A stretch of 64,000 nt of DNA. It comes from Lonicera japonica (taxonomy: Eukaryota > Streptophyta > Magnoliopsida > Dipsacales > Caprifoliaceae). Shown piece by piece: positions 11,346-22,604 of the stretch. A model generated the notes under the pieces. It worked only from the letters and a program-made list of their open reading frames with translations. It had not been told where the DNA came from and ran no database searches. The stretch lies in contig CM038470.1 of NCBI GenBank assembly GCA_021464415.1, positions 35,396,099 to 35,460,098 on the forward strand. The letters run 5' to 3'. Made by a program: the position numbers and the translations under genes. The number at the start of each line of letters is the position of its first letter. Positions within the stretch are counted from its first letter, which is position 1.

Positions 11346-11765
11346 CTGATCGCAAGAAAGGGATAAAAAGACTCCTGGTCAAAAACAGAGAAGGCCAAGG
11401 AAAGTCTTTCCCAAAAGAGGGAGAAATAAGGGTATCGAAAAATAGAATACGATGTAGGACCACCAAAAGAGATAAGAACAGAGATCAGAGATTGAACTTT
11501 CAAACAAATTTTCTTTTCAGCACGATACAGAAGAGATGGTTTGGAAATCCTCGAAACACCACTCTGCGGAGATCAAGAGAAATCCGAAAACTGCCTTTTG
11601 AGAGAAATATCTTCCCTCGGAGAAAACATGAGAGTAAAGTTCCGAAAGATACAGGAAAACGGACGTCAGACCTCGAGAAGCTCTTTTCACCTTCACGAAA
11701 ATCTCTCTCTCTCACTCTAGCAATTTAAGAGAGACAACGATTAAAATTACCAGAGAGTACAACAC
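11346..11765. other. Element A: non-coding region before the hairpin array
   Basis: No gene is seen. The piece CCCAAAAGAGGGAGAAATAA at 11411 is the uninterrupted version of the site where element C inserted in B (39360/49290). Open frames across it differ between A and B and look incidental. Confidence 0.6.
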
Positions 11766-12265
11766 AAAGCCCTCTCCGGAGGCAAAATCACAAATACAAG
11801 CCCTCGCCAGAGGCAAAATTACTCATGAAAGCCCTCCCAGAGGCAATTTTCTTTCTTCTTACAGATTAAAGCCCTCCCAGAGAGGCACAATGTAGCAATG
11901 GTAGTCCTCCCACCTAAGGCGAAGCCCTCCCAGAGAGGCACAGTGTAGCAATGGTAGTCCTCCCACCTGAGGCGAAGCCCTCCCAGAGAGGCACAATGTA
12001 GCAATGGTAGTCCTCCCACCTGAGGCGAAGCCCTACCAGAGAGGCACAGTGGAGCAATGGTAGTCCTCCCACCAGAGGCGCAAAGTGGAACAAGAGGTAG
12101 TCCTCCCATTTGAGGCTAATGAAGCAATGGTAGTCCTTCCATCTGAGGCGAGTGGAGCAAATAAAAGTCCTCGAAAGAGACAATGAGGTAACAAAAGCCC
12201 TCTCCGGAGGCAAATCACCAACACAAAGCCCTCTCCGGAGGCATTCACGAGCACTTTTTGCATAC
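11766..12265. repeat. Array of short CCTC...GAGG hairpin repeats (copy A)
   Basis: Units such as GCCCTCTCCGGAGGCAAA, GCCCTCGCCAGAGGCAAA and AGTCCTCCCACCTGAGGCGA alternate, separated by phrases like AATGTAGCAATGGT. Nearly every unit can pair CCTC with GAGG around a 3-6 base loop. The array sits between the antisense genes and the polypurine tract. The same array is found in B (49655-50138). It is not coding: long frames across it just follow the repeat. Confidence 0.75.
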
Positions 12266-12346
12266 GCACACTTCCTTAGAGTTCTTACGGGAGCCATGGA
12301 TCATGATCTCTTCCAGTCGCCTCAATTCCTTACAAGCAAGGAGCTT

Positions 12347-12360
12347 GAGTCGAGAGGGTC
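12347..12360 (+). promoter_or_regulatory. Polypurine tract of element A
   Basis: GAGTCGAGAGGGTC directly abuts the TGTAGACACC start of the 3' LTR. The polypurine tract is the primer for plus-strand DNA synthesis in LTR retrotransposons. Element C has CGAGAGGGTC at the same place before its 3' LTR (48067-48076), although its LTR family differs. Confidence 0.6.
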
Positions 12361-13921
12361 TGTAGACACCCCGATCCGTGACCCCCGCAAGAACCCTAAC
12401 GACCTTCGAGAACTACTGTTTTTGGTCCGGGACCCACCCGAGCACTCGAAACTACACCGAAAGGGTTTGTTGGCCAACAAACCTATTTTTAAGAGAGATT
12501 GTCGCACGACAAATGGGTATGTCGCGTGACAATCCCCCTTATGTCGTGCGACAATCACTCCTATGTCACGCGACAATCACTTCTGACACCAGACCATCCA
12601 CTCTCTGACACATCAGTCTATCAGAAACATCACTTCAGCCGTTTGTCGCGCGACATTGGACACATTGTCGCGCGACATATGCCCCATTTGGAGAAGTGTC
12701 GCGCGACAATCTTCCCCGAGCAGTATAAATAAGCCAACACCCCCCAAGGGTTCAAGGGCAGCAATTTGGGGATTGAACAATTATTGGCTTTTATCTGATT
12801 TTCTAGTCTTTCATCAAGCATTCTCGATTCTCGTCTTATTTCTGAAGAATTATCGAATCTATTCTCGACACTCGACGTGTCCCGTCTCTGGAAACGAATT
12901 CTCAGAAATATCTGAAGAAGGAAAAGATCATTATCGCCAGAGATCTCTCTGCCATATTATATTTTCTTTCTTATTATTATTCTCGTCGGGAAGGTAAAGA
13001 AAGTCTCTTCTAGTATTTGACATTAAACATCTGTGTACTTGTTTTATTTCTGTTGTTTTGTCCACGTTTTATTTGAATAAACTTATTGCCAAGTTACAAA
13101 TAGTCTACTGTTTTCAAAACAAAAGACCCTGATAAAATCATTTGCAAAACCAGAAGAGTAATTATATTATCATCCGGATAAAATTCTGTTTTCAAAACCC
13201 GGACCGATAAAACTTACTCAGGAATTAAAAAGTCAGTATACCCTATCTGTTTCATAGATTGTGATGCATCTGGTAAAACTCCCCTCAAGAGTTCTAATTC
13301 TATATTGAATTAGTTTCGATATAAGATCCAAACTTTTTCCAAAACAAGTTAAAACCTGAGAAAAACCGTCATTATCTGAGAAATAATACGGGAAACTCCC
13401 TCTCTAAAGAAAAAACCCACTTTTGTCATTTGTTCTTGCATATCTCAAAACTAAACATTGGATCCTGGAACACAAAGGTTTTTATCCCTTTCCCCGTTGT
13501 CCCAAAAATTAGGGTTTTCACTTAGAAAGTAATAGACTGTCAGTAAAAGCATCCAAGTGTTTCAACATAGAATAAACATATAAAAGACCACTAGAGACCG
13601 AAAGGGCGGAATGGGTGCTTAACACCTTCCCAAACCATAATATAGTTTTCGAACTCTATAGAATCATGGTTTCGTAGACAAACGTGTAAAGAAAGGCTTA
13701 TCTATAGCCTTTCCTCTTACACGACCCTTTTTGTCCGTTTTCTCGTAAAACGTACTGGCGACTCTGAATGAACTCCTTTGCATCTAGAAATAGAACATAG
13801 GGACATGTGATATGAATTATCAAAATACTCCAGCAAATGGAACGACGGAATCCGTTTCGACGTTTCAGACGCCCAACCGAACAGGGACGAGACCCGGGGG
13901 TCGCATTTGCGGATTCTCACA
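12361..13921 (+). mobile_element. Element A 3' LTR (family 1)
   Basis: The LTR begins TGTAGACACCCCG and ends GCGGATTCTCACA, 1561 bp. It matches the B 5' LTR (22605-24168) and the solo LTR at 29421. U3 holds an array of 12-bp palindromes. A TATAAATA at 12724 should start R, and AATAAA at 13076 is a candidate polyadenylation signal. The U5 part has GAGACCGAAAGGGCGGAATG (13594), shared with family 2 LTRs. The 5' LTR is outside the window, so the target duplication cannot be tested. Confidence 0.85.
12500..12731 (+). promoter_or_regulatory. LTR promoter of A: seven 12-bp palindromes then TATAAATA
   Basis: Sites start at 12500, 12520, 12542, 12564, 12644, 12666 and 12697. The last three are perfect TGTCGCGCGACA. 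The first four each carry one transition at a CpG (TGTCGCACGACA, TGTCGCGTGACA, TGTCGTGCGACA, TGTCACGCGACA). Spacing within each cluster is mostly 20-22 bp, two helical turns. TATAAATA follows at 12724-12731, 16 bp after the last site. Confidence 0.75.
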
Positions 13922-14754
13922 TCACCACATTTTAAAAACTCAACTCAAAATATCAACCAAACATCACCTAACTTTGGAGCTTTGGCAGTGTGCAGCTTCC
14001 GATGGCAGTGGGGGGTTGATGGTGGGGTAATTGGTGGAGCCTAGCTACCATCTATTGGAGTAAAGAAATAAAAAATATTGTTTAGTACATATTGACAATA
14101 CAAATAAAGGGTTTTATCTTTTTAATGGAATTGTCCTTTTAACTAAAACAAATTTTGGAATTAATTCATGTGTTACGGAAAAGTGGTTGTGATCTCCTTA
14201 AATATAATTGTGGAAGGAGATCTTACGACTCATCTTCTCTTAATGGAAATTTTTTTCATGATCAAAATTTTAAAATAATAAGTTCGTTTAATATTGGATT
14301 AATAGGACTTGCACCCTCTTCATTATTCATTTCATCTAACATCGTCCAATGGGGTTTAGTTCAAGGCCCGAATGGATGAACTTTTAAGTGAAACTTGGTG
14401 GAAATGATCTACTCATTATAGATATCAACTCCACAAACTTTTATCAAAATTTTCAATCTAGAAATAGGTGTAATAAAAACTTGATATACATGTTCACTTT
14501 AGGTATCGAACTAGACCCCACTGGATAAAATTGGATGGAAAGATAATGGAGAAGAGCCAAATAGGGGGATATATTCTTCCATTGGGAAATATTTTTAAAA
14601 GGTTGACTAGTTATTTTCACTTATCAAGGTGGTTTTGTTAATCTATACAATTATATGATGGACCCATGTTTTAGTGTCACCGAGTGGGAATGGAGTGAGA
14701 TTTTAGCAGTTTGTAGTTAAAATGGAGAGATTTAGACTTACCTTTAAAAAAAAA
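13922..14754. other. Flank right of element A, no gene recognised
   Basis: The sequence is AT-rich with only short, unrelated open frames. No primer site follows the LTR, which supports reading the LTR as a 3' LTR and this as the insertion flank. Confidence 0.4.
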
Positions 14755-15345
14755 GGAGTTAATGAAAGCAATTATGACACTGATTTTTGCCATTTCATGT
14801 TTTACCCGGCTTTATCGCATACTTTTATTTTGAATAAAATGTATAATTAACTATGCTCGAACCCAAAATATGTGCTAAAACTAAAGAAAAACTAAAGAAA
14901 GGGAGATAGAGAATTTTAGTTGAGAGAATTCTTATATTTGATGAATTTAATTATACAAAGAGACCCCTATATATAGGATTATGAACATTAGTGCATAAGG
15001 AAAGTATACAAATTCCGCCCTATGACAACCTAGAATATATATAACATATATGGCAAATACAGCCTAGTATTGTTGAAAATATTATTCTAATCACTAAACC
15101 AACAATAATTTTATGTTAAATTCTATATGTACATGAGAAACACTATTATTAAATGGAACAAATGGAAGCGGTTATGACACCAATTTTTGTAATGTTCCTA
15201 TTTTATCTTCGTCACTTTTATTTTAAGCAAAATGTTTAGTTAACTGGGCTTGAACCCATGCCCTTGAGGCTGAAAACATTATTTTCTAACCATTAAACTA
15301 ACAATTTATCCTAAATTTTACACGTACATGAGAATAAGAGATGCA
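14755..15345 (-). repeat. Two diverged copies of a tRNA-like (SINE-like) repeat
   Basis: The right copy (about 15165-15345) reads on the minus strand TTAGTTTAATGGTTAGAA, like a pol III A box, then GGGTTCAAGCCC, like a B box. The left copy (about 14755-15115) has the same outer parts, including GGTTTAGTGATTAGAAT and GGTTCGAGC, but about 190 bp of unrelated AT-rich DNA separates the two halves (about 14872-15062). The tRNA resemblance is by eye. These may be old SINE heads or a small duplicated segment. Confidence 0.4.
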
Positions 15346-15795
15346 CATGCAATCCCATATCTAGTATTATTAAATTACAAGAGAAATCTCTAGCCCCATT
15401 TTAGACGCGAAGTATTTTTTTATTTTTTTTATTTTGATTTTAAACAAAGCGATGATTTACATATTAGTTTTTTTAACCCATGGCCATAACAATAAATGAT
15501 GGTGGACATACAATCACCATAATAATAGTGAACACAACAAAATAATCGAACCTGTGATTCGAAAAGTAATGATCATGGAAAGAACAAACATCTCCCATGG
15601 TATCAAATTAAAAGATATAATCAAAAGGGGTGGCGCAAGTGAGAATTTTCATTTTAAGTGGGCGAACTATTCCTTCATTGTAGGAGCTCAATTCTTGTTA
15701 GAAGCACTTGTGAACAGGGACAACTAATTTCTCGAGCGGGATTTAATTCTATCCCAATACAGGACAGCCAGTGTAGGGATATTTTTTGGCAAAAT
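15346..15795. other. AT-rich spacer, nothing recognised
   Basis: No reading frame, repeat end or promoter can be supported. It ends where homology to element D begins. Confidence 0.4.
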
Positions 15796-15799
15796 ACCA

Positions 15800-17980
15800 A
15801 AAATAAGAAGAAACCAAGAGGCCCCAAATGGTGTTAGTTTTCTTTAACTGCTCTAACACTCCATCGTCTTTTCTTTCAACACTGTCTTAACTGGTGGTGG
15901 CCAATATATCCTCATGGATCTGGTGATTTGCTAAATCCACAAAGATGTTGGATCTGTTTCAGTAGATGTAGAGGCTTGATCTGTTACTGCTGGTTTGTCT
16001 GCTGCTTAGGACCAGCTGAAGGTGGTGGGGGAGGTCCCTGAAATATAGATTGTCTACCCCTCTGGCTGCTTCCTCGGAGAAGGCTTTGAGCCTTACTTGT
16101 TTTGTTGATTAGAGTTTCGGAGTCTCCACTGTTTCTTGCCTTCCCCTTTTTGGGGTGGTCCTAGGGCCATCCCAACCTAGATCTTCCAGTGTTGGTTGTG
16201 AGCAAAAGAGGTTTGGGATCCCCTGATTTGATTTTCCAAGGCCCTGCAGGGGCATGAACTTCATTTGGCCATCCATTAGCTCACTAATGGATTGTAGACT
16301 AGTGCAATTTGGGTTGTTTCTCTGGACGACCCGAGTGATAAATTTTTTGCTACTCCCTCTAAGGTTTTTTTTTTCTGACTGCTACAGCCTGTCTCGTGCA
16401 TCCCAATTCTGATTCGGCCCCTTCAACTTTTGAGGTGGGGGTGACTAACTGATTGGAGCATCCCTTATGAGGAAAAAAAGGATCAAACCCTTCCTCCTCG
16501 GTGATTAAGGCATTTATGCCAACTATCGGGGCATGATTAGGGAGTGGATTGTTGATTACGCGTGGCTTGCCTGGTGCGGGGATGGTTCTGACTTCAATTA
16601 GATCCTGAATGTGATGTCTGAGAGCCAGACATATATTCGTGCTACGGCTCGGGGCTTGGTGGTATAAACAGTTTTCATTCATCCTCTATGAGGAAATGAT
16701 GGGATTTGGTGGAGGATGAGGATTAAGTGGGGCAATCAGCTCCGCATTTCCGTAGTAGTTCTAGACTTTTGATTATTATTAGGGGGAGTGGGCTGTAGTA
16801 TCTCTTTTTCTTGATCTGACCTTCGGCATTCGAGGATTCTAGTTGAGTGGGCAAACTTATATAAGGTTTATTTTGTTGTTATTGTTGAAAGGGTTTTTGT
16901 TAGTATGGGTATGCACTCAACTAATTTACTACTGGAGTTGTTGTCTTCTTCCTAGCATACGAGGCTTTATTTGTCTTGGTCTCTGCTTTCTTTGCCAGTT
17001 CTTGTTCAACTTGGGACCCTATGCCCAATAGGGCTGGAAAGTATGGGAACACATGTTTTTTCATGCAATTTATAACACATGGAGTGAAGTTTTTTCTGAA
17101 TTATTTTCAATTATTCTTCTTCATATGGTCGCTTAGACATTTGGGAGGCCATTTCTATCAGACAAGTGACGGAGTCACTGAAGCTTTATTTTTTTCCCCT
17201 GTTTGGCCATTTATAGGTGCTTGCAGATGATTTTCAGATCTTCGTTAGACCTGTACTTAATCATAAATTCTTTTAATATGTCACCAAATCTTGGTGCGAT
17301 GTCTCTCTAAGTCAAAAAACCATCTTACGGCTACCCCCGTGAGAGTTAAATGGAAAGTTTGTGGCAGTTCTGGTTCCCTACAACCGGATACTTGCATAGA
17401 CTGGACATAGGATTTTAAATGTATTTTCAAAGGGTGATGCTGGTGAACTTAGTAATAGGAGGGAGCTTTAATCCTTGTGGTAATCTTGCCTCAAGGTAGA
17501 GGGAGAATGCATTCATATCCATGATTTTGTTCTGCCCTTTTCATTTGTGAAATCCTTTTTTTTAGGATCTATCTATTCCTTTAGCCTTTTTAGCTCTTCG
17601 TTCTCTCTTGCTGGCTCTTCCTGAGGTTTTTCGGCTACCACTGACTCTGCGTATGTTGCTCGAAGTTGGTTCAAATCAAGGAATATTTTTAAGGGGGCCA
17701 AAGGCGCTGATGGTGGGATGGGTCCCAAAGGGTATTGTGGCCAATGTTGTTGTCGAGGCTTTGGGTAAACTGGACCTGGTGGGCCTTGAGATTTGTAGGC
17801 ATATGACGAGCTGCTCCTATTATTGATAGTTGGGGCCAGAATCAAGGGCCCACTGGAATTGGTTATTGGGGTCAGACTGGATGGGGGCCGTGTGTTGTGG
17901 AAAGGTTCCCGATTGGGAGGTGGTGCTTGTCGAACCACTTCCACTTCTTGGCTTAGAAAGTTATTCTGTAAGTTCAAAAC
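15800..17980 (-). pseudogene. Element D: Tat-type gag and start of pro, heavily decayed
   Basis: From high to low coordinates the minus strand gives: a Pro-rich N-terminal part (17977-17573); a capsid-like stretch near 17440-17310 recalling the LKSYVRSM and FHLTL blocks of the C gag; a nucleocapsid-like CLYHQ...ALRHHIQDLIEV motif (16680-16580); the segment PLPNHAP...GINALITEEEGFDP (16550-16480); and, near 15830-15870, a match to LEQLKKT and TIWGLLV at the start of the B protease region. Gag forms the virus-like particle. Many frame changes and stops make it non-functional. Homology stops abruptly near 15800. Confidence 0.7.
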
Positions 17981-18539
17981 TTGTGGGTGTGAAGTCTGCC
18001 CCTGATTCGTATATCGATTCGACGGCGATCGTTCGAAACCCGGAGGTGCAATCAGCTCGGCTAATAATTCCTCAGTTTGAACTCGTGTATTATGGTGTTC
18101 AATAATGATGCTCGCTAGGCTCTAACTCATAGTCATTAATAGTCGATGCATTTCTTTTAAGGTGGGCTGAGCCCTCGGTGCCTATGTAGGATTTTGTTCA
18201 ACTGCTTAGATCTCTTAGTCATTTGGATTTGAATTCGACATTATCGGAGTGCTTGGTCAGACTAATCTGCCAGTGTAATCTCTTTCGCCCTACATTCTAG
18301 ACTATAGTCTTAGGCCTACAGATAAATTACGTAGCGAAGATGAAGAAAGACTAAGGTGTAACTCATTTTTGCCAAAAGAACCACAAAGGAAAAACAACGA
18401 AAAAAAACGTGTTTTAGGTGTTTGTAAAAATATGTCAAAAACAACTTGAGATAATTCCTGGTAGGAGTTTGGGGTAGGCAGCAAAAGCTCCTTGGGTTAC
18501 CCTACCTGTCCCGAGTTAAAAGACTCAATTTTGTCATTT

Positions 18540-18915
18540 TGTAAAAGTTGAAAAATCTCTCATCTCGAGTTTCTTTTCGTGGGAGATGCACGTGGGAAGA
18601 TCATAATTAGTTAATCTTTCTACGACGGAGGGTGGTCAACCTCTGGCCGCACTTGCTGCCCTCATGGGGGTACATTCCTCACGGTTAACAAAAATAACGA
18701 TAAACGTGTTCTATATTGACTTGATTTTACATGCAACTTAGGTATAACGTAAGGTGAAGGCTTCAGGCTCCCTCTTATTTGGCAAAACCTTGTGATATAC
18801 CCCACGGGCAGGTATGTGCAAGAATCTTTTGATATACTTTCAGGGTATGAGTATTCTTGTCACCCGATGTACCTAAAGGGCGTACTTGGCCAATGAGAGT
18901 GAAAGTAAATGCTTT
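18540..18915 (-). other. Element D leader with the conserved GTATATC repeats
   Basis: Read on the minus strand, this matches the B leader (24440-24640) closely: TTGGCCAAGTACGCCC, then three diverged units with GTACATCGGGTG, GTATATCAAAAG and GTATATCACAAGG. It lies between LTR and gag, as in B and C. The role is unknown; packaging or translation control is possible. Confidence 0.65.
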
Positions 18916-19269
18916 CGGTTTATATTGACCCAAACAAAACTCCCTACTTATTTATAACATTTCCATGGGGTCAAGGTAAAAATTACACTCATAGGAACCA
19001 TGAATGAATATTGATGTGCGTGAAAACAAATTTTTTTAAAAGGTTTAATTGCAAATATCTTATTTTTTAAATGTTGTTTTTTAAATCTCATTTTTATTAT
19101 CAAAAATATATTTCTTTACAATCAAATTAACAACAAGGGAAATCCTAAACATATGTCTATGTAAATGAATGAACTCTATTGAGCCTCTAGGTCAGGTCAA
19201 CAAATTAAATCCAGGCACCACGTCAGGGGGCTTTAAGGCTAGTAGGGAAAGTAGTAAATTGCATACATT

Positions 19270-20672
19270 TCAACATATTTATAAACAAAGGATTCTATAG
19301 GGTTCGGAAAACCTTTTCCTTACACATTTGTCTATGATATCAGGATTCTATATGGTTCGAGAACTATGTTACAAATTGGAAACGTGATAAACAACCGTTC
19401 CACTTTTTCGGTCTCTAGTGTATTTATATATTTATTTTATGTTGAAAAACTTGGATGCTTTTACCGATGTTCTACTGCTTTTTGGAAATGTTTTATGAAA
19501 ACCTAATTTTTAGGAAAAACGGGAAAATGGATAAAAACCTTTGTATTCTGTGATCTGATATTTGGTTTTGTCAAAGTCTGATTACTAGTGACAAAAGTTT
19601 ATCTTATCTGTTTGAAATCATAAGATTGATTCGGTATTGTTTCCTTAAATAACAATATCAACTATCTCGTTTGGTTAATTTAGAAAATATTGGATCTTAT
19701 CAAAATTGATTTGATATGGAATTGAACTCTAGAGGAGAGTTTATCAGATACATTACAATCTATATGAAAGACAAAATATATCTGAGTTTAATTCCTAAGT
19801 AAGCTTTATCAGTTTGGGTTTTAAAAACTTGGTTTTGTCTGGACGGTAATGGCATTACTTTTTCTGGTTTTACAAATGATTTTATCAAGATTTTGAAAAG
19901 AAGTTTTGTTTAAAAATGAATGAATATCTGTGACTTGACAATAAGTTTATCCAACAAGAAAGTGGACAGAGCAAAAAAATAAAAATTGTACATTATGAAT
20001 AACTTAATTTAAACAATTAAGATAAAACAGGTATACATATATATAATTTAATTTCTGTAAGAGACTTTGATTACCTTCCTGACGATATATACAAGAATAA
20101 AATAGAGAAAATATAATACGATAAATAAAACTTATGGCAGATATCAGCTTTTTTCTTCAGATATTTTTGGTGATTCAATTCCAAAATATGACATTTTGAG
20201 TGTCGAGAATGGACTTGATAATTCTATAGAAATTAGATGAATATATGAAATGAACTTGAGATAGCTTGAAAATCAAAAAATAAGTGAGAATAATAGAATT
20301 TTTAAGGCAAAAATCCTCCCTTTAAACCCATGGGGGGCAGGCCTATATATAGAGTTAGGGAGGAATTGTCGCACGACAAACCACAATAGTGAATAGTTTG
20401 TCATGCGACAAAAACCCATTTGTCTTGTGACAAACGGCTGAAGTGATGGGTTCTGACATTTGATGTTTTATAAAGTGGTTGATTTGTGTTTAGAGGTGTT
20501 TGTCTTGCAAAAAATTGGGTTTATCGTGCGAAAAACCCATATAGTGGACCTGTTTGTTGTGCAACAAATTCCTATGAAGCAATCTTTAATGTGTGGGTGA
20601 GTTTTGGACTCAAAAAGTACTTTCTGAGAACTTTTACGGTTCTTGCGAGGGTCAAGAATTAGGGTGTCTATA
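19270..20672 (-). mobile_element. Element D 5' LTR (family 1), truncated and decayed
   Basis: On the minus strand it starts TATAGACACCCT at 20672, the TG end changed to TA, followed by TTGACCCTCGCAAGAACC. It continues to the AGTTCTCGAACC region at 19370, where homology to the last part of the LTR is lost. The palindromes at 20366-20580 are decayed (TGTCGCACGACA, TGTCATGCGACA, TGTCTTGTGACA). It is clearly older than the A and B LTRs. Confidence 0.7.
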
Positions 20673-20679
20673 GTGTGTC

Positions 20680-20930
20680 ACACTCGTATGAGTCATACAA
20701 GTATGGCTCAATCGTATGACCTAGCACACTCGTATGGAACTACATATATATTTTATCTTCCATTCTATCTTATAAAGAGTTAATAAAAAAAAGAAAAAAG
20801 AAAAAAAGAAATGCCCATACGAGTGTGCCTTACTCGTATGAAGCATTTATTTTTATTTTTTTATTTTTTAAAACTCAAAATTAATACGGCATTTCCACAC
20901 TCATATGGCTATTTTTATACTATATATAAT
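20680..20930. repeat. Cluster of CACTCGTATGA / CATACGAGTG motifs
   Basis: ACTCGTATGAGT, CACTCGTATGG, CATACGAGTGTG, TTACTCGTATGA and CACTCATATGG occur within 250 bp on both strands. If ACTCGTATGAGT arose from ACTCGTACGAGT by one CpG change, this would be a third palindrome type like those in the two LTR families. No LTR ends were found here, so its nature is open. Confidence 0.45.
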
Positions 20931-21464
20931 GTATCATCTCTCAAAACTTAGTTGAATAATTGCAAATTGGGCTCTAAATTTTAGTAAGATGCGGTGGATG
21001 CTCTAATTATAAAAGATCGGCTAGTCCACCACCACCTATAAATTAGTGTTGCCCGAAGAGAAGTACTGTTCTCCACAACTTTACATAGCCTTTGCATGAG
21101 TTATGTAGCTAGGTATTTTTATTATTTTAATTTGGTGCATCAAAATTGTAATGTGTATCATTTAAATTTAGACATATATCAAGTTATTTCTTTACGTACT
21201 CTTTAAGTATAAGTTATATATGCGTGTGTAAAACAGCCATTAATTGAGCATGAATAAACATTTTAATAAAATAAATAATTGACAAAAAAATTTAAATAAA
21301 ATATGGGAATGACTTGTTAATTTTGCCACAATATATAATTTCATCTGGTAGCTACATATATGCTACGAAAAATTCTAAAATTTAAGATAAAAGTAGAAGA
21401 CATGAAAATTATGATTTCTTAATAATGTTGATACAAGAGAGGCCCTATATTTATAAGGGGATTA
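20931..21464. other. AT-rich spacer between elements D and E
   Basis: No gene or repeat end is recognised. Homology to the pol fragment begins at about 21465. Confidence 0.4.
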
Positions 21465-22604
21465 TAACCATTTTGCCATACGGTTCGAAAGAGCCGGTTT
21501 CTCAAAGAGGTATTTTAGCGGATCAATTCGTGATGCCAGTATGACCGGAAAAACTAGCATGTAATGGCGTAATTTATGTGTTACCCAGACAAGAGCGGTG
21601 CATGATTTCTCCAGTGACGAGTAGTTTATTCTCAAATGGAGGCAGTTTCTTGCTAATGTAGTAGATGGCCTGCTCCTTTCGCGTATCGGTCAGATGTTGG
21701 GCTAGCATGGCTCCTGCAGCCGAATCGATGACTGTTAGGTATAGGATTAATGGCAGCCCGGCTTGTGGTGGCGCTAATATTGAGGGGTTGGAGAGGTAGT
21801 CTTTGATTCTATCAAAAGCCTCTTGGCATTGATCATCCCATTCTCCTGGTGAAGACTTCCTCAGGAGTTTGAAGATGGGTTCGCAAGTCTGAGTAAGTTG
21901 AGAGATGAACCTGCTGATGTACTGTAAATTACCCAAAAATCCCCGGACTTCTTTCTTGGTACGACGTTCGGGCATTTCTCGGATAGCTCGAACCTTGGAA
22001 AGGTCTACCTCAATTCCTTTTTTACTGATGACATAGCCCAGGAGTTTTTCTTTGGTTACCCCGAACACACACTTCTGCGGATTGAGTCTCATCTGATACT
22101 GGCGGAGTCGATCAAAAAAGGCCCGTAAGGCTGGTACATGGCCTTCCCTCTCCTTTGAGTTGATTATCATATCGTCCACATATACTTCTACTTCTTTGTG
22201 GATCATGTCGTGAAAGATAGCTGTAGCTGTCCTCTGATATGTTGCCTCGGCATTCTTCAGCCCGAATGGCATAACGGTGTAACAATATGTTCCCCATGGC
22301 GTGATAAATGTTGTTTTCTCTTGGTGATCTGGGTGCATCTTGATCTGATTATACTCGGCGAAACCATCTACGAACGGACTTTAAGGCATGGTTGGCAGTA
22401 TTATCTACTATCAAATCAATGTTGGGTAATGGGAAATCATCTTTTGGGCAAGCTTTATTGAGATCTCGGTAATCTACACACATGCGGACCTTCCCATTTG
22501 CCTTTAGAACGGGCACAATGTTGGCTAACCATGAAGGGTACTCGATCACTCGCAAGACCCCCACACTCAGTTGTTTCACCACTTCTTCTTTTACTTTCAG
22601 GGAC
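21465..22604 (-). pseudogene. Element E: reverse transcriptase and first RNase H fragment, cut by element B
   Basis: The minus strand encodes the fingers to palm of reverse transcriptase: VRMCVDYRDLNKACPKDDFP (22500-22440), VMPFGLKNAEATYQR (near 22270), and the catalytic VEVYVDDMI (near 22180). It continues into the classical RNase H start with LILYLTVIDSAAGAMLA (near 21740). Frame changes lie near 22380 (MKS..VRRWF) and 21600. The upstream end stops at 22604, where the 5' LTR of B begins. The rest of E should lie beyond B but is not seen past the gap. It is closely related to the B pol. Confidence 0.85.

Noticed and set aside
11173..11466. A conserved small protein with FSFLLFQFF on the minus strand of the conserved block
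   Set aside because: A-run length differs between copies and shifts the frame just after this motif. Likely a T-rich non-coding tract.
11819..12297. Minus-strand frames over the CCTC/GAGG array
   Set aside because: Same reason: repetitive peptides such as GGRTTIA follow the repeat unit and change between A and B.
12500..12708. A CRISPR array, suggested by short palindromic repeats with spacers of similar length
   Set aside because: The DNA is a plant retrotransposon LTR, repeats are only 12 bp, spacers of 8-10 bp are alike between copies, and no cas genes exist. A promoter operator array explains it better.
13922..13945. Reading the LTR at 12361 as a 5' LTR with element sequence to the right
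   Set aside because: No primer site follows 13921, while a polypurine tract and known element A sequence precede 12361, so it is a 3' LTR.
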